From JBBQIY01 sp964618405 (GTDB lineage Bacteria; Verrucomicrobiota; Kiritimatiellia; RFP12; UBA3636): 8,402 nt of DNA. The notes beneath the pieces were generated by a model, which was not told the DNA's origin, did not search any database, and saw only the letters and a list, made by a program, of their open reading frames with translations. This document shows, in pieces, positions 1-6,639 of the stretch. Each line of letters begins with the position of its first letter. The stretch's first letter is position 1. The stretch spans positions 1 to 8,402 of the forward strand of contig CAZUAY010000176.1 in the NCBI GenBank assembly GCA_964618405.1, given 5' to 3'. Made by a program: the position numbers and the translations under genes.

Positions 1-197
1 CGGTCGAGTGGGTGGTGCTCCTCTGTCTGCCCAACCCCGGCGACTGACCGATTACGTGAGAATGCTGGACGACCCTAGTCTGAAATGCTATATTCTCCAT
101 GTGCTTTTATTCTGCCGTTTTGGTGATGCTCATCAAGCTTGACCTTTCCCGGAAAAGAAAAGACGCCTTCCATGATGGATTTTTTAGAGTTTAAACC
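1..197. other. Left-edge region, no assignable gene
   Basis: Two + strand frames are open from the left edge: one ends at a TGA at 45-47 (14 codons), the other at a TGA at 140-142 (46 codons). Either could be the tail of an upstream gene, but neither stretch carries a recognisable motif. The stretch before 198 is A/T-rich (for example a T run at 180-185) and would suit a promoter, but I could not place a convincing -35/-10 pair. No tRNA-like fold was seen. Confidence 0.3.
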
Positions 198-1334
198 ATG
201 ACCATTCAGGACCAACGTATCCTAGAGCAAAAAAAAATGAATACTAAACATGATGCAAAGCAAAAAACCACCAGCTTGCCAGCGGTTGGTGTTTTAGAAT
301 TACCCCCAAAGGATGGAAATCCGCGCAATAGTGAGGGAGCGTTTATCGCGTTGAAAGACGGACGGATTTTGTACGTCTATAGCCATTTTACGGCTGGAGT
401 GGGCGATAATGCTCAAGCCTTTTTGGCGGGTCGCTTTTCATCCAACGGCGGGCAGACGTGGACAACGGAAGATGTATGCATTATTCCAAACGAAGGCGGA
501 ATGAATGTGATGTCGGTGAGCCTGCTTCGTCTTCAAAGCGGAGGAATTGCGCTGTTTTATTTACGCAAAAATACTGAATGTGATTGTCGACCTGTAATGC
601 GGGTATCACACGATGAAGGCCTTACCTGGAGCCAGCCGATTTTATGCATCACGGACGCTGTTGGCTATTATGTGATGAATAATGATCGTGCCATTCAGCT
701 TTCGACCGGACGCCTCGTCTTGCCGGTTTCTCGGCATGCGCTGGCAGGTGACGAGGAGATGGATCATCATGGAACGCTGATGTGCTATTTGTCGGACGAT
801 GAGGGTCAAACTTGGCGCAGGAGTCAAAGTGCTTTTAAAGGCTACGATTCAGAAGGCGCTCGCGCCGCTCAGCAAGAGCCTGGCGTGGTCGAACTTCGCG
901 ACGGACGCATCATGATGTTTATTCGCGCAAACGGGGGGTACCAGTATTTATCTTGGTCTACAGATCAGGGAGAAACATGGAGTCCCTCTGTGAAGTCAGA
1001 TCTTCATTCACCGATGTCCCCAGCTTCGATCAAGCGTCTGCCGTCAACCGGGGACCTCTTGCTAGTCTGGAATAATCATGATGGCATTGCACCTGAACTG
1101 GTGCACTGTCGTGTTCCGTTGAGTACGGCGATCTCGAAGGATGACGGGAAGACATGGCAGCACATCAAGATTTTAGAAGGCGATCTCGCAGGCTGGTATT
1201 GTTATACCGCGATCCTCATGCTGGATCATGCGGTGTTGTTGGGGTACTGTGCTGGGTTGTTGCCCGATACAAAGTCGAGGCTGGCACATGCTCGCATCAC
1301 GCGTATTCCAGTGGCTTGGTTCTACGAACCGTAA
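198..1334 (+). CDS. Sialidase-like protein with five Asp-box (BNR) repeats
   Basis: A 378-residue six-bladed-propeller type protein of the sialidase superfamily. Five Asp-boxes of the form S-x-D-x-G-x-T-W are visible at residues 81-88 (Asn in place of Asp), 137-144, 199-206, 254-261 and 313-320. Possible active-site residues by family analogy are Glu227 in an EPGVVEL segment, Arg243 in FIRAN, Arg43 near the N-terminus and Tyr336 in WYCYTAIL. The conserved stretch around 277-292 (SIKRLPSTGDLLLVWN) is typical of sialidase-like proteins common in planctomycetes and relatives. Family members cleave terminal sialic acids or related sugars, but many in this branch have no known substrate, so the exact activity is open. 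The N-terminus is hydrophilic with no signal peptide, so the protein is predicted to be cytoplasmic. The start is uncertain: 198 has only a weak AGAG upstream, and ATG 237 (residue 14, after a run of nine A) is an alternative. Confidence 0.8.
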   Translation: MTIQDQRILEQKKMNTKHDAKQKTTSLPAVGVLELPPKDGNPRNSEGAFIALKDGRILYVYSHFTAGVGDNAQAFLAGRFSSNGGQTWTTEDVCIIPNEGGMNVMSVSLLRLQSGGIALFYLRKNTECDCRPVMRVSHDEGLTWSQPILCITDAVGYYVMNNDRAIQLSTGRLVLPVSRHALAGDEEMDHHGTLMCYLSDDEGQTWRRSQSAFKGYDSEGARAAQQEPGVVELRDGRIMMFIRANGGYQYLSWSTDQGETWSPSVKSDLHSPMSPASIKRLPSTGDLLLVWNNHDGIAPELVHCRVPLSTAISKDDGKTWQHIKILEGDLAGWYCYTAILMLDHAVLLGYCAGLLPDTKSRLAHARITRIPVAWFYEP

Positions 1335-1346
1335 AACGGCCTTCCT

Positions 1347-1371
1347 CTGGAGTTGACTGGTTCCTCCAGTC
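1347..1371 (+). terminator. Weak hairpin after the sialidase-like gene
   Basis: Two mutually exclusive 6-bp stems occur just past the stop: CTGGAG (1347-1352) with CTCCAG (1364-1369), and GACTGG (1355-1360) with CCAGTC (1366-1371). No T tract follows directly; a run of seven T lies about 33 bp further on at 1405-1411. It may end transcription before tyrS, but it is not a canonical intrinsic terminator. Confidence 0.25.
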
Positions 1372-1400
1372 CCATTTCGTTGGCGTGTCTCCTCTTTTCA

Positions 1401-1429
1401 TTGCTTTTTTTGCCCCATTTCGGCATGAT
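1401..1429 (+). promoter_or_regulatory. Possible sigma-70-like promoter of tyrS
   Basis: TTGCTT at 1401-1406 and CATGAT at 1424-1429 are separated by 17 bp and precede tyrS by 26 bp. The match to consensus is only partial (TTG of the -35, four of six in the -10). The 121-bp gap from the previous gene, compared with 2-9 bp inside the following run, makes a promoter here likely; its exact position is a guess. Confidence 0.25.
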
Positions 1430-1455
1430 ACCTTGAGTTTTTCTAGGAGTTTATT

Positions 1456-2724
1456 ATGACGAACGTTATTGACACACTTAAAGCACGCGGATTATTTGAT
1501 AATTGGACGAATCCGGATCTATATGGCGCACTCGATAAGCCATTGACACTGTACGCAGGCTATGATCCTTCGGCGAATAGTCTTCAGGCTGGAAACTTCG
1601 TGGCAATCATGACACTCTGCCACTACCAGCGCGCGGGGCACAACGTGATTGCACTTGTTGGCGGAGCGACGGGTCTTATCGGTGATCCCTCTGGTAAATC
1701 TTCGGAGCGTAACTTGCTCACAGAGGAGGTCGTACAGCACAACATCGAGGGCATTAAGGAAAACCTTTCTCGGTTTCTCGATTTTGGCGAAGGTAAAGGG
1801 CAAGCGCGGCTTGTCAATAATTACGACTGGCATAAGCAATTTACGTTCATTTCGTTTCTTCGCGATGTGGGGCGTCATTTCCGTATGGGAACCATGCTCG
1901 GCAAGGAAAGCGTCCGTCAGCGCATCGCTTCTGACAACGGCATGAGCTTTACCGAATTTTGCTATCAGACGCTCCAGGGCTATGACTTTCTCCATCTTTA
2001 CGATACGTACGGATGCCGTTTGCAGGTTGGGGGATCAGATCAATGGGGTAACATCACAGCGGGTACGGATCTGATTCACAGACAGCGAGAAGCAGAAGCA
2101 TACGGCATGACGCTTCCGCTCATTACGGATAGCCAGGGGCGCAAGTTTGGAAAGTCGGAGGGCAATGCCATGTACCTCGACAAGAATAAAACGTCGTGCT
2201 ACGACTTCTATCAATTTTTTATGCGCTCTGAGGATGCCGATGTTATCCGCTATCTCAAGGCCTTTACCTTCATTCCGCTCGACGAAATTGCTCAGATGGA
2301 AGAGCAACTCAAGGTCGCGCCTGAAAAGCGCGAGGCACAGAAGGCGCTGGCAGATGATGTTGTATTCCGCGTTCACGGCGAGGTGGGACTGCGTCAAGCG
2401 AAGCAGGCGACCGATGCGCTCTTCGGCGGGACGCTTGAGGGGATGACAGCAGCGGATCTGATGCCAATCTTTGCTGATGCGCCTTCCAGCGAACTGCCTG
2501 CGAGCGATGTGATGGGGGCTAACGTGACGAAGCTAGCTGTTGCCGCTGGGCTTTGCAAAAGTGCAGGTGAGGCTCGTCGGCTCGCCGACGGTGGCGGACT
2601 CTACCTCAACAACGAACGTGCCAGTGCTTCCGACTTGGTCGCCGAAGGCCATATCCTCGACGGTCAACTCCTCGTGTTGCGTTCGGGTCGCAAGACTTAC
2701 CGGCTGGTTAAGCTTTTGAAGTAA
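1456..2724 (+). CDS. tyrS: Tyrosyl-tRNA synthetase
   Basis: A 422-residue class I aminoacyl-tRNA synthetase that activates tyrosine with ATP and charges tRNA-Tyr in the cytoplasm. Length and order fit bacterial TyrRS: a Rossmann catalytic domain from about residue 30, LVGGATGLIGDPSGKS near 68-83, the tyrosine-binding Y170-x3-Q174-x2-D177 segment, GGSDQWGN just after it, the KMSKS-type loop KFGKS at 230-234, and a C-terminal S4 RNA-binding domain from about 350 to 420. The HIGH-type motif at 44-47 reads Gln-Ala-Gly-Asn, so both usual histidines are absent; all other signatures are intact, so I take the enzyme as functional. The start is fixed by AGGAG at 1445-1449, six bases before the ATG. 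The stop codon overlaps the ribosome binding site of manB, so tyrS and manB are probably co-transcribed. Confidence 0.97.
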   Translation: MTNVIDTLKARGLFDNWTNPDLYGALDKPLTLYAGYDPSANSLQAGNFVAIMTLCHYQRAGHNVIALVGGATGLIGDPSGKSSERNLLTEEVVQHNIEGIKENLSRFLDFGEGKGQARLVNNYDWHKQFTFISFLRDVGRHFRMGTMLGKESVRQRIASDNGMSFTEFCYQTLQGYDFLHLYDTYGCRLQVGGSDQWGNITAGTDLIHRQREAEAYGMTLPLITDSQGRKFGKSEGNAMYLDKNKTSCYDFYQFFMRSEDADVIRYLKAFTFIPLDEIAQMEEQLKVAPEKREAQKALADDVVFRVHGEVGLRQAKQATDALFGGTLEGMTAADLMPIFADAPSSELPASDVMGANVTKLAVAAGLCKSAGEARRLADGGGLYLNNERASASDLVAEGHILDGQLLVLRSGRKTYRLVKLLK

Positions 2725-2733
2725 GGAGAACAA

Positions 2734-4086
2734 ATGGGAGCATTCAAGGCATACGACATACGAGGCGTCTACGGCACGGATTTCAACGCGGAGACCGTTT
2801 ATCGGATAGGGAGGGAAATTCCGGTCCTTCTTGGCGCATCGTGTGTTCTCGTGGGCCGCGATGCTCGCATCAGCTCTCCCGAGATTTTTGAAGCACTGGT
2901 TCGAGGGGTTAACGATTCTGGTGCGGATGTCGATAGCATCGGCTTATGCACCACGCCGATGACCTACTATTTCACGGGTCTTCGTGGCTACGAGGCTGCA
3001 GTGATGATTACGGCTTCGCATAACGGCCCCGAATACAATGGACTGAAAATTTCCAGAAAAGGCGCACTTCCGGTGGGATGCGATTCCGGCTTAAAGGAGC
3101 TTGAACAGATGATCGCCGCGCCGGTACGTCCTGTCGCGCAGAAGCGCGGCGTGTTGCGCGAAGTTGACGAGCATGGCACGTATATTGAATTTCTGAAGGG
3201 GAATCTCCCCAGCATTTCAGGATTGAAAACGTGTGTTGATACGTCGAGTGGTATGGCCTCGTTGCTGGTGCATGATTTGTTCGATGGTTTTGATGTCGAT
3301 TTTATCTACGATGAAATAGACGGAACGTTCTCTCAACATTCGCCCAATCCGCTTCTCGAGGAGACGTCGAAGGAACTGCGTGACAGAGTGGTCGAGACCT
3401 CGGCAGATATGGGAGTCATCTTTGATGGCGATGCTGACCGCGTGATGTTTATTGATGAGAAAGGGCGCTTTATTCGTCCTGATTTGATTACTGCGCTTTT
3501 GGCGGAATACTATCTCGCGCGGGAGCCTGGCGCCGCTGTGCTTTGCGATATCCGAACCTCTCGTGGTGTCACGGAGGACATCGCCCGACGGGGTGGTGTG
3601 CCGCACTTGTGGAAGGTTGGTCACGCGTTCGCGAAGGTAAAAGTGCGGGAGATCAATGGTATTGTCGGCGGTGAACTGGCGGGGCACTACTATTTTCGAG
3701 ACTTCTTCTGCTGCGATGCGGCGATGCTTTGCGCCGAGATCGTGATGGGTGTGGTTGCGAAGGCGGTTCGAGACGGCAGGACTTTCTCCGACTTGTTGGC
3801 GGGAGTGGACGTGTATAGCAACACGGGCGAATGTAATTTTACGATAGCAAAAAAAGGCGAGGCGATTCAGGCACTTGCCACGTGGGCCGAAGCTGGAGAA
3901 AGGCCGATTCGCAAATACGATTTTGACGGTCTGCGCTACGAGTGGCCGGATTGGTGGTTCAATGTGCGCCCGTCGAATACGGAGCCGTATCTCCGCGTGA
4001 TCGCGGAAGCGCGCGACGCAAAGCTTTTGAAAGAGAAAAAAACTGCGATTGATTCAATTTTGGCACAATTTGTTGAAGGAAAATAA
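2734..4086 (+). CDS. manB: Phosphomannomutase / phosphoglucomutase
   Basis: A 450-residue alpha-D-phosphohexomutase that interconverts hexose 6-phosphate and hexose 1-phosphate, most likely mannose (feeding GDP-mannose) and possibly glucose. All four active-site loops are present in order: the phosphoserine loop TASHN with Ser95, the Mg-binding loop DGDADR at 231-236, the sugar-specificity loop GELAGHYYF at 313-321, and the phosphate-binding loop RPSNTEP at 412-418. The GELAGHYYFRDF segment resembles ManB/CpsG (GEMSAHHYFRDF) more than the GlmM type. The residue after TASHN is Gly98 rather than the usual Pro, and the specificity loop has Ala316 where many family members have Ser. AAGGAG at 2723-2728, overlapping the tyrS stop and five bases before the ATG, sets the start. 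The next gene begins two bases after the stop, so the three genes look like one operon. A role in surface glycan synthesis is inferred. Confidence 0.93.
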   Translation: MGAFKAYDIRGVYGTDFNAETVYRIGREIPVLLGASCVLVGRDARISSPEIFEALVRGVNDSGADVDSIGLCTTPMTYYFTGLRGYEAAVMITASHNGPEYNGLKISRKGALPVGCDSGLKELEQMIAAPVRPVAQKRGVLREVDEHGTYIEFLKGNLPSISGLKTCVDTSSGMASLLVHDLFDGFDVDFIYDEIDGTFSQHSPNPLLEETSKELRDRVVETSADMGVIFDGDADRVMFIDEKGRFIRPDLITALLAEYYLAREPGAAVLCDIRTSRGVTEDIARRGGVPHLWKVGHAFAKVKVREINGIVGGELAGHYYFRDFFCCDAAMLCAEIVMGVVAKAVRDGRTFSDLLAGVDVYSNTGECNFTIAKKGEAIQALATWAEAGERPIRKYDFDGLRYEWPDWWFNVRPSNTEPYLRVIAEARDAKLLKEKKTAIDSILAQFVEGK

Positions 4087-4088
4087 TT

Positions 4089-4580
4089 ATGGATTCGAGT
4101 GAAGTAAACGTTAGGCAAGCCCTTTTTACCGATGTGCGGAGCATTTACACGATCATCCGAGGTAATACCGATATGCTCGTGCCACGTTCGATGAGCTATG
4201 TTGTGCAGCACATCGATCGATTCCTTGTTGCCGAAATTAATGATCAAGTTATCGGAACCATTTCTTACGAGTTCCTGCCCGAGATCGGTGATCCAGACCG
4301 GACCTCTGTTGAGTTACAATCGGTATGCGTGAATCAAGAGTGGAGAAATCGTGGCGTCGGGAAATTGCTCGTCGCGAAGCAGATTGAACGCATTCTTCCG
4401 CTACGCCCTTTTCAGATCGTCGTGTTGACCTTCGCCGAGAAGTTTTTCGAAAGCCTAGGCTTCCACGTTGTACCGAAGGAAAGCATGATGCACAAACTTT
4501 ATATGGGCTGCATCAACTGCACCAAGCATGAATCACCCTTTACGTGTCCAGAAGTGGCGATGGTGATGCCCATAAATTAG
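4089..4580 (+). CDS. Single-domain GNAT acetyltransferase, N-acetylglutamate synthase-like
   Basis: A 163-residue GCN5-related N-acetyltransferase. The acetyl-CoA pyrophosphate-binding motif is R86-x-x-G89-x-G91-K within WRNRGVGKLLVAKQ, followed by a beta strand and an FFESLGF segment typical of the fold's C-terminal half. An early LVPRSMSYV stretch and the C-terminal end with Cys141-x2-Cys144-x8-Cys153-P-E resemble the short ArgA-like enzymes that make N-acetylglutamate from acetyl-CoA and glutamate at the start of arginine synthesis, which end in a CxxC...CDE-like tail. The substrate is therefore a reasoned guess; no other arginine gene is in the window. GAAGGA at 4075-4080 lies eight bases before the ATG and inside the end of manB, which argues for co-translation with tyrS and manB. 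The TAG stop is itself the first TAG of a heptamer repeat that runs into the intergenic region. Confidence 0.85.
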   Translation: MDSSEVNVRQALFTDVRSIYTIIRGNTDMLVPRSMSYVVQHIDRFLVAEINDQVIGTISYEFLPEIGDPDRTSVELQSVCVNQEWRNRGVGKLLVAKQIERILPLRPFQIVVLTFAEKFFESLGFHVVPKESMMHKLYMGCINCTKHESPFTCPEVAMVMPIN

Positions 4581-4650
4581 GTGTTAGGTGCTAGGCCCTA
4601 GGGGTTAGCCAGAGGAAAGTTTTCGGTTCTAGGCTCTAGGGGTTAGCAAA
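4578..4650 (+). repeat. TAGG heptamer repeats, G-rich strand on +
   Basis: TAG triplets recur every 7 bases at 4578, 4585, 4592, 4599 and 4606, then again at 4630, 4637 and 4644. The two blocks share the 12-mer CTAGGGGTTAGC at 4598-4609 and 4636-4647 (offset 38). The pattern is NNNTAGG. The first heptamer includes the stop codon of the acetyltransferase gene. Block 1 holds the palindrome CCCTAGGG at 4596-4603 and is rich in CTAG. The orientation is opposite to the copies at 4684-4911. Confidence 0.85.
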
Positions 4651-4683
4651 TTCTCTCCGATTTCCCGTTCGAAGTGCTTCTTG

Positions 4684-4731
4684 CCGAGCTAGGGCCTAAC
4701 CCCTAAAACCTAAACCCTTCTTCCCGAGCTA
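4684..4731 (-). repeat. 40-bp unit of CCTA heptamers, left of the gap
   Basis: One full 40-bp unit (4684-4723) beginning CCGAGCTAGGGCCTAACC, then the first 8 bases of the next unit cut by the gap. CTA triplets fall every 7 bases at 4689, 4696, 4703 and 4710, the reverse complement of the TAGG heptamers upstream. The 48 bases 4684-4731 are identical to 4832-4879 on the other side of the gap. Confidence 0.88.
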
Positions 4732-4831
4732 NNNNNNNNNNNNNNNNNNNNNNNNNNNNNNNNNNNNNNNNNNNNNNNNNNNNNNNNNNNNNNNNNNNNN
4801 NNNNNNNNNNNNNNNNNNNNNNNNNNNNNNN
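4732..4831. other. Assembly gap of exactly 100 N
   Basis: The run of 100 N is the customary placeholder for a gap of unknown length, so the true distance is not known. It sits inside the tandem repeat, which explains why assembly stopped here. The number of repeat units, and even the adjacency of the genes on either side, are not established by this sequence. Confidence 0.97.
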
Positions 4832-4911
4832 CCGAGCTAGGGCCTAACCCCTAAAACCTAAACCCTTCTTCCCGAGCTAAGGCCTAACCCCTAACACCTA
4901 AAACCTTTTTC
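4832..4911 (-). repeat. Two tandem 40-bp units of CCTA heptamers, right of the gap
   Basis: Two direct 40-bp units at 4832-4871 and 4872-4911. CTA triplets lie at 4837, 4844, 4851, 4858 and again at 4877, 4884, 4891, 4898, so the 7-base period is kept and resets once per 40-bp unit. The second unit differs from the first at about four positions. With the oppositely oriented block at 4578-4650 the repeats could pair into a long cruciform or RNA stem between the two gene clusters. Confidence 0.88.
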
Positions 4912-4946
4912 TCCCTTCCCCCTTCACACCTCATACTTTTTATTCT

Positions 4947-5666
4947 ATGGTTCGAGAAAGAAATTCAGCACAGCGACTCGCGGCGCAGCGAGATCCTACA
5001 CTTCCACCAACGCTTGAGCTCGAGCGGGGGCTCTGTAGGATTCTGAGACCTGATGCAGAAATGCGGAAAACATTAGGGTGTGCGCTTCCCGGAGAACGGC
5101 CGCAGTGTCCTGGTGCAGGCTGCTCGCTTTATGAGCTTGTTACTTCTTGTACAAAGCCGCTTGAGCTCGAAATTGGCAGCGGCCTTGGCAGGTTTATTTT
5201 GGCAAGGGCAAAAAACAATCCTGATGTGCATTTCATCGGCCTTGAGCAGGAGGCGGTTCGGGTTGCACGCATCGATGTGGCGGCGCGGCTCGCGGGGATT
5301 TTAAATCTCTCCCTCGTCTGTGCGGAGGCCATGGCGGTGCTGGAGTTTTGTCTTCCTGAGCGTTCCATCGGCGCGGTCTACCTCTTCTTCCCTGACCCGT
5401 GGCCGAAAGCGCGACATGAGAAGAATCGGATATTTCAGAAAACCTTTATCGACCAGATTTATCGTGTGCTTCAAGATGGAGGCTATCTTCATGTGGCGAC
5501 AGATCATGACCCGTACTTCGGCAGCATGAAGGAGGTCATGGTTGCCGAGAAGCGCTTCGAAGCCGTCGAACCTCTCGTGAGAACGGAAGAGGAGCTGACT
5601 GATTTTGAGTTAAAGTTCTTAGCGAAGAACAAACGAGCGAATGCTGCGTCATGGCGCAAAATTTAA
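4947..5666 (+). CDS. trmB: tRNA (guanine-N7-)-methyltransferase
   Basis: A 239-residue SAM-dependent enzyme that forms m7G at position 46 of tRNA variable loops. It shows the SAM-binding glycine motif LEIGSGLGRF at residues 74-83, the family signature FPDPWPKARHEKNR at 148-161, TDHDPYF at 185-191, and a C-terminal acidic/threonine segment with TDFELKF that fits the usual tRNA and SAM contacts. The first 60 or so residues are not conserved in any way I recognise. No clear ribosome binding site precedes ATG 4947, and the repeat block ends only 35 bp upstream, so the true start may be further in; ATG 5061 (residue 39) is the main alternative and would still leave the whole methyltransferase fold. 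The stop overlaps the start of era by one base, suggesting translational coupling. Confidence 0.93.
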   Translation: MVRERNSAQRLAAQRDPTLPPTLELERGLCRILRPDAEMRKTLGCALPGERPQCPGAGCSLYELVTSCTKPLELEIGSGLGRFILARAKNNPDVHFIGLEQEAVRVARIDVAARLAGILNLSLVCAEAMAVLEFCLPERSIGAVYLFFPDPWPKARHEKNRIFQKTFIDQIYRVLQDGGYLHVATDHDPYFGSMKEVMVAEKRFEAVEPLVRTEEELTDFELKFLAKNKRANAASWRKI

Positions 5667-6637
5667 TGAATACAGAAAAAGAAGAAAATGTGGATGCAGT
5701 GGCTGCTTTTTTGGGCGAAGCGACTTCACTCAAACAACTCGATCATGCGGGCATGATTGCCGTCGTGGGCCGAACCAATGCGGGAAAATCGACGTTAGTC
5801 AACCGCATTATTGGCGAAAAAATTAGCATTGTGAGTCCGGTCGTGCAGACGACCCGGAACGTGGTGCGCGGTGTTCTCACCGACGAACGAGGTCAGCTTG
5901 TGCTGATCGATACGCCGGGGCTTCACAAGAGCAAAAGCCCGCTTTGTACGATTATGAACAAACATGCGCGCGCTGCTTCAGAGGGCGTGGATGCAGTGCT
6001 GCTGGTGATGGATGGCTCCAAAGATCCGCAACTTGAGGACGACGGGTGGATGCGTCGGCTTCTGTTTTCAAAAGTCCCCTGCGTGTTTGCTCTGAATAAG
6101 TCGGATGAAGGCAATCGGCTTGAGAAATTTAAAGAGCTTTGGAATGAGCTGAAAGTAGAAAAACCGGAGGCGACTCCGGTTGAGCCGATCTGGCTTATTG
6201 CGTCGGCGAAAACAGGGGAGGGTGTTGACAAGCTTGAGGAAGCCCTGTTCGCTCTCCTGCCGCCGGGGCCGATGCTCTTTGACGAAGAAACGCTTTCGGA
6301 CTATCCGCAAAAACTTTCAGTTGCAGACGTGATCCGCGAGAAATTTTTTCTCACGCTTCGTGATGAACTACCGCATTCGGTTGGCATCAAGGTGGATGAG
6401 ATTATTGAGGCACCGAACGGCGGCATTGATGTTCGTGCTACGGTCTATGTTCAGAAGTACAATCACAAAGGTATTGTCATCGGCCCTAAGGGGCGAGGGC
6501 TGCGGTCGATTCGCCGGATGGCAGAGAAAGATCTTGAGATCCTCTTTGAAAAGCCGGTTTCGGTCGAGATGTGGATTAAGGTTGAAAAAGACTGGGATCA
6601 GAATTTCTTTCTACTCAAACAGATGGGATATGTTTAG
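5666..6637 (+). CDS. era: GTPase Era, 30S ribosomal subunit assembly factor
   Basis: A GTPase of 323 residues from this start (328 from ATG 5651) that binds the 3' end of 16S rRNA and aids small-subunit maturation at the inner membrane/cytoplasm. Counting from 5651, the G motifs are G1 GRTNAGKST at 40-48 (Ala44 where Era usually has Val), a TT pair in the G2 region at 67-68, G3 DTPG at 87-90, G4 NKSD at 149-152 and G5 SAK at 185-187. The C-terminal KH domain has GPKG (278-281) as its GxxG loop and the closing MWIKVEKDW segment. I favour ATG 5666 because it forms a TAATG overlap with the trmB stop; ATG 5651 would overlap trmB by 16 bp, and neither has a good ribosome binding site. The short N-terminal extension before the G domain is a little longer than in E. 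coli Era. Confidence 0.95.
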   Translation: MNTEKEENVDAVAAFLGEATSLKQLDHAGMIAVVGRTNAGKSTLVNRIIGEKISIVSPVVQTTRNVVRGVLTDERGQLVLIDTPGLHKSKSPLCTIMNKHARAASEGVDAVLLVMDGSKDPQLEDDGWMRRLLFSKVPCVFALNKSDEGNRLEKFKELWNELKVEKPEATPVEPIWLIASAKTGEGVDKLEEALFALLPPGPMLFDEETLSDYPQKLSVADVIREKFFLTLRDELPHSVGIKVDEIIEAPNGGIDVRATVYVQKYNHKGIVIGPKGRGLRSIRRMAEKDLEILFEKPVSVEMWIKVEKDWDQNFFLLKQMGYV

Positions 6638-6639
6638 CG

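Noticed and set aside
229..237. Run of nine A near the start of the sialidase-like gene as a phase-variation or slippage site
   Set aside because: The frame is intact, ATG follows the run directly so translation may begin after it, and nothing shows length variation.
1335..1455. T-box or other riboswitch leader for tyrS
   Set aside because: The spacer is only 121 bp and shows no T-box sequence or ordered set of stems; two small overlapping 6-bp hairpins are all that is seen.
1154..1459. 101-codon + frame spanning the end of the sialidase-like gene and the spacer
   Set aside because: It begins inside the confirmed gene in another frame, has no ribosome binding site and its low-complexity tail runs to the tyrS start.
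1519..1995. 158-codon reverse ORF inside tyrS, and similar long antisense frames inside manB (3217-3687)
   Set aside because: They lie fully inside strongly conserved + strand genes and are explained by the codon composition of those genes.
4684..4911. The 40-bp tandem units as a CRISPR array
   Set aside because: The units follow each other directly with no unique spacers, they have an internal 7-base period, and no cas genes are present.
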